DNA of 16,978 nucleotides from JBBTRP01 sp038065125 (GTDB taxonomy: Bacteria > Patescibacteriota > Patescibacteriia > JACQRZ01): positions 1 through 16,978 of the forward strand of contig JBBTRP010000026.1 of the NCBI GenBank assembly GCA_038065125.1, read 5' to 3'. A program made the position numbers and the translations under genes. Shown here piece by piece: positions 13,174-16,978 of the stretch. The notes under the pieces were generated by a model. The model worked only from the letters and a program-made list of their open reading frames with translations. It was not told the origin of the DNA and searched no databases. The first letter of the stretch is position 1. Every line of letters starts with the position of its first letter.

Positions 13174-13197
13174 AGGTTAGAGGTTTTAGGTTAGAGG
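13174..13197. repeat. 14-base-phased direct repeat in the TrmB-gene leader
   Basis: AGGTTAGAGG occurs at 13174-13183 and 13188-13197, offset by 14 bases (two heptamers). In the sense orientation of the regulator this reads as heptads CCTCTAA, CCTAAAA, CCTCTAA, CCTCCCA directly before the start codon. It lies within the predicted 5' untranslated region. Confidence 0.7.
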
Positions 13198-13218
13198 GTT
13201 GGGAACGTATTATTTATA

Positions 13219-13247
13219 AGTATATCACAGGTGTAGATATATGTCAA
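13219..13247 (-). promoter_or_regulatory. Consensus promoter of the TrmB-family gene
   Basis: Minus strand -35 TTGACA (13242-13247), 17-base spacer, -10 TATACT (13219-13224) preceded by TGA (extended -10). +1 near 13212, about 50 bases upstream of the ATG. One of the best promoters in the window. Confidence 0.85.
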
Positions 13248-13258
13248 TACTTTTGACA
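13242..13258. promoter_or_regulatory. Palindromic operator candidate over the TrmB-gene -35
   Basis: TGTCAA (13242-13247) and TTGACA (13253-13258) form a 6-bp inverted repeat with a 5-base spacer; the left half is the -35 hexamer itself. Binding here would block RNA polymerase. Since TTGACA is also the -35 consensus, the right half could be coincidence. Confidence 0.4.
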
Positions 13259-13318
13259 ACACATACGAAATTATGCAATTTATACCCTTTAAAACAATAC
13301 AAAATTGAGTCAGTAATC

Positions 13319-13347
13319 TTGACAAGTTCATGCAACTATGCTATCAT
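13319..13347 (+). promoter_or_regulatory. Consensus promoter of the 13420 gene
   Basis: -35 TTGACA (13319-13324), exact 17-base spacer, extended -10 TGCTATCAT (13339-13347). +1 near 13354. It faces away from the TrmB-gene promoter, with about 71 bases between the two -35 hexamers. Confidence 0.88.
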
Positions 13348-13351
13348 GGGG

Positions 13352-13401
13352 GCGTTACGATGATATGAGGGGCCGTTCCTTCAAAACGATCGCCGTAACG
13401 C
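13352..13401 (+). promoter_or_regulatory. 5'-terminal leader stem of the 13420 mRNA
   Basis: GCGTTACG (13352-13359) is perfectly complementary to CGTAACGC (13394-13401). The transcript is predicted to begin at about 13354, so at least six of the pairs would close a stem at the very 5' end. The Shine-Dalgarno AAGGGGGAA (13407-13415) follows directly. Confidence 0.5.
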
Positions 13402-13419
13402 GCAAAAAGGGGGAACTCA

Positions 13420-14151
13420 ATGGACCTCGCGACGTTTGCGGCGCAGCACGGTGGTCTGGCCCTCGCGATCCGGCGGCACTTCCAGTCGCGGAAGGTCCGC
13501 GAGCTGGACGGGTTCGTCGATAAGACCACGGCCAAGGTCCTGCGACTCGCGCGGCATTTGGACGACGCCCAGCAAGGGCTGTCGGTGGAAGGCGAGAAGA
13601 ATGCGTTTCGGCAGGGCCAACGGCTCGTCGAGATCGGGCTCATTCCCGGCGCGATTGCCACCGGCACCGACGACCGGAATCTCGACGGCGGTCTGGCTAC
13701 TGCCGAAGGGATCTTCGCGGCCAGCGGACCGAATGTGCCCGTGATGCGGAGTCCCGGCATTACCTACCCGTACTACGGCGACACGCGCAAGGCGCGCGAC
13801 CTTCTCGGGAAGTACGGCGATGCGGCTGCTGCGCGCCACCTCTCTGGTCTCTTTCCCGAGACGCGTGGCCTGTGGGTGGAATCGGTTGCCGCCTTCGAGG
13901 CGCGCCTGATGGGCGCGGTCGACTCAATCGCGCAGCGCGGCAGCGAGTTCGGCGACGAATTCGAACTGTGGGATCTGAACTACGAGCAGATGGTGCTCTT
14001 GCGTCACCGACTCATCATCGGGTCACCACTCTCAGAGATCGACCTCGAAACGCTGGAGCCGCTTCACGGCGCCGGCATCGCGATCGCCAAGGATGGCACG
14101 ATCGCCGAGTTCACGTCGGACCTCGAGGTCGGCTCCTCGGTCCAGTCGTAA
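13420..14151 (+). CDS. Hypothetical GC-rich protein, 243 residues, insulated orphan
   Basis: Not recognised. ATG 13420 is preceded by a strong AAGGGGGAA Shine-Dalgarno. Soluble, no signal peptide or membrane helix. Residues 1-60 are helical and basic (LALAIRRHFQSRKVRELDGF, KTTAKVLRLARHLDDAQQGL). A Gly-rich middle follows (GLIPGAIATGTDDRNLDGGL, VMRSPGITYPYYGD), then helices with an acidic segment (GDEFELWDLNYEQMVLLRHRL). The end, LHGAGIAIAKDGTIAEFTSDLEVGSSVQS, is strand-rich. GC is high (44 of 60 bases in 13441-13500, against 33 of 60 in 14281-14340 of the next operon). It is monocistronic with a consensus promoter and downstream hairpins, and sits divergent to the TrmB-family regulator, so it is a possible target of it. 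Confidence 0.8.
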   Translation: MDLATFAAQHGGLALAIRRHFQSRKVRELDGFVDKTTAKVLRLARHLDDAQQGLSVEGEKNAFRQGQRLVEIGLIPGAIATGTDDRNLDGGLATAEGIFAASGPNVPVMRSPGITYPYYGDTRKARDLLGKYGDAAAARHLSGLFPETRGLWVESVAAFEARLMGAVDSIAQRGSEFGDEFELWDLNYEQMVLLRHRLIIGSPLSEIDLETLEPLHGAGIAIAKDGTIAEFTSDLEVGSSVQS

Positions 14152-14170
14152 CAAAACACAAAGGGTTTTC

Positions 14171-14194
14171 GGGCGTGGCCAACTTGTCACGCCC
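14171..14194 (+). terminator. Hairpin after the 13420 gene (first of two)
   Basis: GGGCGTG (14171-14177) pairs with CACGCCC (14188-14194), loop of 10 bases. It has no U-tract directly behind it, so it may act together with the next hairpin. Confidence 0.5.
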
Positions 14195-14200
14195 CTCATT

Positions 14201-14249
14201 CCGAGAAAGTCTTATCGTAAGGCTTTCTCGGATCGAGAATAATTTTTTT
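14201..14249 (+). terminator. 14-bp hairpin upstream of the phosphohistidine operon
   Basis: CCGAGAAAGTCTTA (14201-14214) pairs with TAAGGCTTTCTCGG (14218-14231) with one G-U pair and a 3-base loop TCG. A run of seven T follows only after an 11-base gap (14243-14249). This is either a terminator with displaced U-tract or a regulatory leader or processing stem for the gene starting at 14259. Confidence 0.55.
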
Positions 14250-14258
14250 ATCAACACT

Positions 14259-14570
14259 ATGAATCAATCAACCACCGGCATTTGTGTCTCGCCAGGCATT
14301 GCGACCGGAACGCTTCGGCAGTACCAAAAAGGAGTGTACTACACAAAGGATGACATCGTGCTTCTCAACGAGTGGATCACCTCTAATGTCGCACTTCTCA
14401 AAGACGCAGGAGGACTTATCTCAAACCAAGGGGGGATCACATGCCACGCCTCAATCATCAGTCGCGAGTACGGCATTCCGTGTCTGGTCGCAGTGAAAAG
14501 TCCCGAACCGTTCGTTGAAGGCGCGCGTATCATATTGGACGCGACAAACGAATCAATTACTTTTATATGA
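14259..14570 (+). CDS. Stand-alone PEP-utilising enzyme mobile (phosphohistidine swivel) domain
   Basis: 103 residues, one complete swivel domain and nothing else. It begins GICVSPGIATG, the usual entry strand, and carries the phosphohistidine motif GGITCHASIISREYGIPCLV with His 63 as the expected phosphorylated residue. It ends GARIILDATNESITFI. In PEP synthase, pyruvate phosphate dikinase and rifampin phosphotransferase this domain carries phosphate between an ATP-grasp site and a second active site. Here no such partner domain is fused. ATG 14259 is used: an open frame extends back to 13872 but overlaps the real 13420 gene. No Shine-Dalgarno; the leader is AU-rich. The stop overlaps the next ATG by four bases (ATGA), so the two products are made together and may interact. 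Confidence 0.88.
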   Translation: MNQSTTGICVSPGIATGTLRQYQKGVYYTKDDIVLLNEWITSNVALLKDAGGLISNQGGITCHASIISREYGIPCLVAVKSPEPFVEGARIILDATNESITFI

Positions 14571-15880
14571 AGAAAGAACAGATCAGCGCAGAAATTTCGA
14601 GCCGATCGCTTGAGGGTATGACCGCGATTACCACCTATTGCCGACCGGTCGAGAAGAGTAACACCATTCTCGTTACTGTTGTCGACGGAAAAAAATGGCA
14701 CTGCGAGCGCCCCCGCTATTTTTGGAGCGCACTTGATCGGAGTTTTCTGGAAGCGCCATTTATTGCGGAAGAGCATCTCTTGTATCCTGCAGCAGAAGAG
14801 CCGATGGGTGTATTTGACGATCGCGGATTGTGGTGGGCGCGGCAAGAGATGTCCTCGATCGGTCTGGTACCGTTTTTTCTGAAAAATCCTTCTGTGTATC
14901 TTCGCATGATGGCGCGGCATACGCGCAATGTCGGGGAGATTGTACGCTCGCTTGAGCATATCAAATCAAGTCTCTCTGATCCCTCTGCCGCGGCAACGAA
15001 TCTTCGCGCATTCGTCACAATGTACGGGACGATGTACGACTGTCAAGCGACTATTTTTACGACCTTTGACGAGCTAGCGTACCAGTTTCGGCAATTCTTG
15101 CTCGACCGATTGCCGCGCGAACAGGTCAACAGATATTTCCCGCAGTTTCTGTCGGGCGAGGCGACCAAAGCCGCGCTTGAGAACGGTATTTTGGAAAACG
15201 AAGACGGTGTTGAACAGACGGCATCGCGCGGCGTTCTGTACGCCATGCATCGCACGCCGCACCTTTTCTATGCGCAACCGAAATTTTTTCCCGCGATTGA
15301 CGGCGACGACGAGATCGCACAGTCGCTGATCAAGGCCGGCTGCACCGCAGACGAACTTGAGAAATTCTTCAGTTTCCGCTCGATGATCCCGGCGGGATTT
15401 CAGATCAACGAAGAGTCGCAGTACATGGAGTCCGTGATTCTCTCGCCGCACCTGGGGATCGTCATGCGGGCGGTTTCGTCTGTCCTCAATCGCTCCATTG
15501 CCGAACTCGAGGAGATGAGTGTACAGCAGATTATCGACACGCTCGAGGCGAGGACGGCAACGCCGATTCTGAAGGGAATCGGTGTCAGCCGCGGCAGCGC
15601 GGAAGGCATAGTGCGCATTGTGAATGGATTGGAAGATTCAGATCGGTTTCGTGAGGGCGACATTTTGGTGACGCGCATTACCGACCCTACGATGGTTTCC
15701 ATGATGGCACGCGCAGGAGCGATCGTGTGCGATATCGGGAGTATGACATCCCATCCGTCGATCGTCTCGCGCGAGATGGGAATCCCGTGTGTCGTGAACA
15801 CGAAGCCGGGAACTAAAGTTTTGACTGACGGCACACGCGTTTGCGTAGACGGTACGACCGGAGAAATTTTCTATGCGTAA
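14567..15880 (+). CDS. Helical protein with C-terminal PEP-utilising mobile domain
   Basis: 437 residues. The first 85 look like a small alpha/beta domain (ITTYCRPVEKSNTILVTVVDG, ERPRYFWSAL). Residues 90-330 are helical with many aromatics (FFLKNPSVYLRMMARHTRNV, FTTFDELAYQFRQFLLDRL, FFSFRSMIPAGFQI), in the place where dikinase-like proteins hold a substrate-binding body. From about 334 to 437 is a full swivel domain: LKGIGVSRGSAEG, FREGDILVTRITDPTMVSMM, then GSMTSHPSIVSREMGIPCVV with His 396, and the closing VDGTTGEIF. No ATP-grasp domain (Gly-rich loop or its Glu/Asp metal ligands) is seen, so it cannot be a complete dikinase. It overlaps both neighbours (4 and 8 bases). Substrate unknown. 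Confidence 0.85.
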   Translation: MKKEQISAEISSRSLEGMTAITTYCRPVEKSNTILVTVVDGKKWHCERPRYFWSALDRSFLEAPFIAEEHLLYPAAEEPMGVFDDRGLWWARQEMSSIGLVPFFLKNPSVYLRMMARHTRNVGEIVRSLEHIKSSLSDPSAAATNLRAFVTMYGTMYDCQATIFTTFDELAYQFRQFLLDRLPREQVNRYFPQFLSGEATKAALENGILENEDGVEQTASRGVLYAMHRTPHLFYAQPKFFPAIDGDDEIAQSLIKAGCTADELEKFFSFRSMIPAGFQINEESQYMESVILSPHLGIVMRAVSSVLNRSIAELEEMSVQQIIDTLEARTATPILKGIGVSRGSAEGIVRIVNGLEDSDRFREGDILVTRITDPTMVSMMARAGAIVCDIGSMTSHPSIVSREMGIPCVVNTKPGTKVLTDGTRVCVDGTTGEIFYA

Positions 15881-16946
15881 TCAGCATAAAAACCAATTTT
15901 TGGAGGCGCTCTCCCGCGACTGGAGCGCGATGGACACGCGCACCTTTGCCGATACGGTAGATGCCTTGACCTATGACCCCCTGATCGCAAAAGAGTGGAC
16001 CGAACACCACACAATTCCGTTGTTAGAGGCGGTTGAGTCATCCGGCAGAGACGTGCTTGTGCTTGCCCGCACGCTTCATAACCCGAGCTCGATACGGTGT
16101 CTTTTGTACTTTGATCTGTTGATGGCAAAAGTTGCGAATGCGGGCGTTGCCGCATATGGAGAGATTTTTGATTTTTATCGGTCGTTATTGACCGCATGGT
16201 GCGTCGATGATCCGTTTGCGCACTCCTTTCGCAATCGTATCCATCAGCCCTATGAGGTGAGCGAATTACAGGGCCGAGGAGCTATTGCAGATCCAGGAAT
16301 CGCACGCGCCCTTGGGAGGCTTTCCAGTGCGTGCTACCACCTTTCGCACGGACTGTACTCGGACATGAATCCACAACTGGTATATGACAACTTTGGGCCA
16401 TATAATCTTGACGGCGGCGGCATGTTTAGCCTGCGCGAATTTGGCAATCTTCGGCCGGTGGATTTGTGGCCTGAGACTGCGCGTCTTGGGGTCGACCGCA
16501 TTCGGATCGGCGCGCGCTACGAGGACGTCGATCTCACCGTCGATGCAACAACGCACGCCGTCTACCGGGGCGATGTCATTGGCGGTCTCCGCGCATGGTG
16601 GTGCGAGGCGGATGGCTCGATACTTTCGCTTGAGGAGATCGAGCGGCTGCGCGGCGCAATCGAGGCGTGCGCGATTGAGGTGTACACCAAAGTCAAACAG
16701 CAGTCATTTGAAGAAAAGAAAAAAATGTATGTGTTCCAAAAGTCATGGAGCTATCACGCGCTGTTCGGCACGATCGGATTGGATTGGCGACCCCACGAGG
16801 AAATTTTGAACGCGATACAAGACAAGCCTCTCTTTGACGGGTGGCGAGAGCCAGTAGATCGCAGCGACCTCACAGAGATGTTCCAAAAGATTTTTGACCC
16901 CGATGCCAATCTCCCGCCAGAGGTTTTTCGCCAGCAAAAAGCTTGA
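15873..16946 (+). CDS. Unknown 357-residue protein, third gene of the phosphohistidine operon
   Basis: Not recognised. Soluble. Residues 1-130 are helical (FLEALSRDWSAMDTRTFADTV, CLLYFDLLMAKVANAGVAAYG, EIFDFYRSLLTAWCV). The middle holds SACYHLSHGLYSDMN and LVYDNFGPYNLDGGGMFSLREF (152-190), a conserved-looking polar/aromatic segment that could be an active or binding site. A beta-rich part follows (VDRIRIGARYEDVDLTVDA, HAVYRGDVIGGLRAWWCEADGS), then a charged helix (280-290) and the segment FQKSWSYHALFGTIGLDWRPHEE. The start overlaps the preceding gene by 8 bases, a sign of translational coupling and shared function. The TGA at 16944-16946 lies in the -35 of the next promoter. It may be the enzyme or substrate-binding partner served by the phosphohistidine carriers; that is inference. 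Confidence 0.8.
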   Translation: MRNQHKNQFLEALSRDWSAMDTRTFADTVDALTYDPLIAKEWTEHHTIPLLEAVESSGRDVLVLARTLHNPSSIRCLLYFDLLMAKVANAGVAAYGEIFDFYRSLLTAWCVDDPFAHSFRNRIHQPYEVSELQGRGAIADPGIARALGRLSSACYHLSHGLYSDMNPQLVYDNFGPYNLDGGGMFSLREFGNLRPVDLWPETARLGVDRIRIGARYEDVDLTVDATTHAVYRGDVIGGLRAWWCEADGSILSLEEIERLRGAIEACAIEVYTKVKQQSFEEKKKMYVFQKSWSYHALFGTIGLDWRPHEEILNAIQDKPLFDGWREPVDRSDLTEMFQKIFDPDANLPPEVFRQQKA

Positions 16947-16970
16947 CAAAAGCGCATTTTTGTGTATACT
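16943..16970 (+). promoter_or_regulatory. Consensus promoter for a gene beyond the right edge
   Basis: -35 TTGACA (16943-16948), 16-base spacer, -10 TATACT (16965-16970). The -35 overlaps the stop codon of the 15873 gene. The transcript would start at about 16977, at the end of the window. Confidence 0.75.
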
Positions 16971-16978
16971 GAAATGAT

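Noticed and set aside
14171..14231. Insertion-sequence end
   Set aside because: The inverted repeats are local hairpins without transposase or target duplication.
13872..14258. In-frame upstream extension of the stand-alone swivel domain
   Set aside because: It lies wholly over the well-supported 13420 gene and the hairpins behind it; the Arg-rich translation is typical of a shadow frame in GC-rich DNA.

Overview
The window looks like bacterial chromosome with the standard genetic code (TGA, TAA and TAG all act as stops), densely packed. It most resembles a Patescibacteria/CPR (Parcubacteria-like) genome. The reasons are a TrmB-family regulator, stand-alone PEP-utiliser swivel domains, a small SET protein, a cupredoxin of the His-x-His-Leu-Asn-Pro type, short gaps with period-7 repeats, and many short orphan proteins. 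This placement is an inference from gene style; no rRNA or other phylogenetic marker is present. No tRNA, rRNA, CRISPR array, insertion sequence or prophage gene is visible. No gene-free stretch exceeds 300 bases; the longest is about 258 bases (13162-13419), filled by two divergent promoters.

Layout. (1) 1-2305, minus strand: queA then tgt, the queuosine tRNA-modification pair, separated by a foldback repeat. (2) 2335-3582, minus strand: two insulated orphan genes, each with its own promoter, Shine-Dalgarno and terminator. (3) 3628-3677: back-to-back promoters sharing one -35 region. (4) 3709-8399, plus strand: a 33-residue basic peptide, a secreted cupredoxin-tailed protein, a secreted helical protein, a GT-B-type glycosyltransferase, a two-helix membrane protein and a membrane-anchored glycosidase-like protein. 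This looks like a cell-surface module. (5) 8410-11464: two unknown soluble proteins, then a SET-domain protein translationally coupled to xseA (exonuclease VII large subunit). (6) 11467-12415: an insulated GC-rich orphan with an N-terminal membrane helix. (7) 12409-14151: a TrmB-family regulator (minus) divergent from a GC-rich orphan (plus), with consensus promoters and a palindrome on the regulator's -35. (8) 14259-16946: a three-gene overlapping operon. It holds a free phosphohistidine swivel domain, a 437-residue protein with a helical body and a C-terminal swivel domain, and a 357-residue protein of unknown family. A consensus promoter at the right edge drives a gene beyond the window.

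The strongest candidate for an undescribed system is the last operon: two phosphohistidine carrier domains and an unknown partner, with no ATP-grasp or PEP-binding catalytic domain visible. At the DNA level the most striking recurring feature is compaction. Extended -10 promoters (TGnTATnnT) are embedded in or abutted to the terminator of the gene before, and heptamer-period repeats occupy leaders that lack a Shine-Dalgarno sequence.
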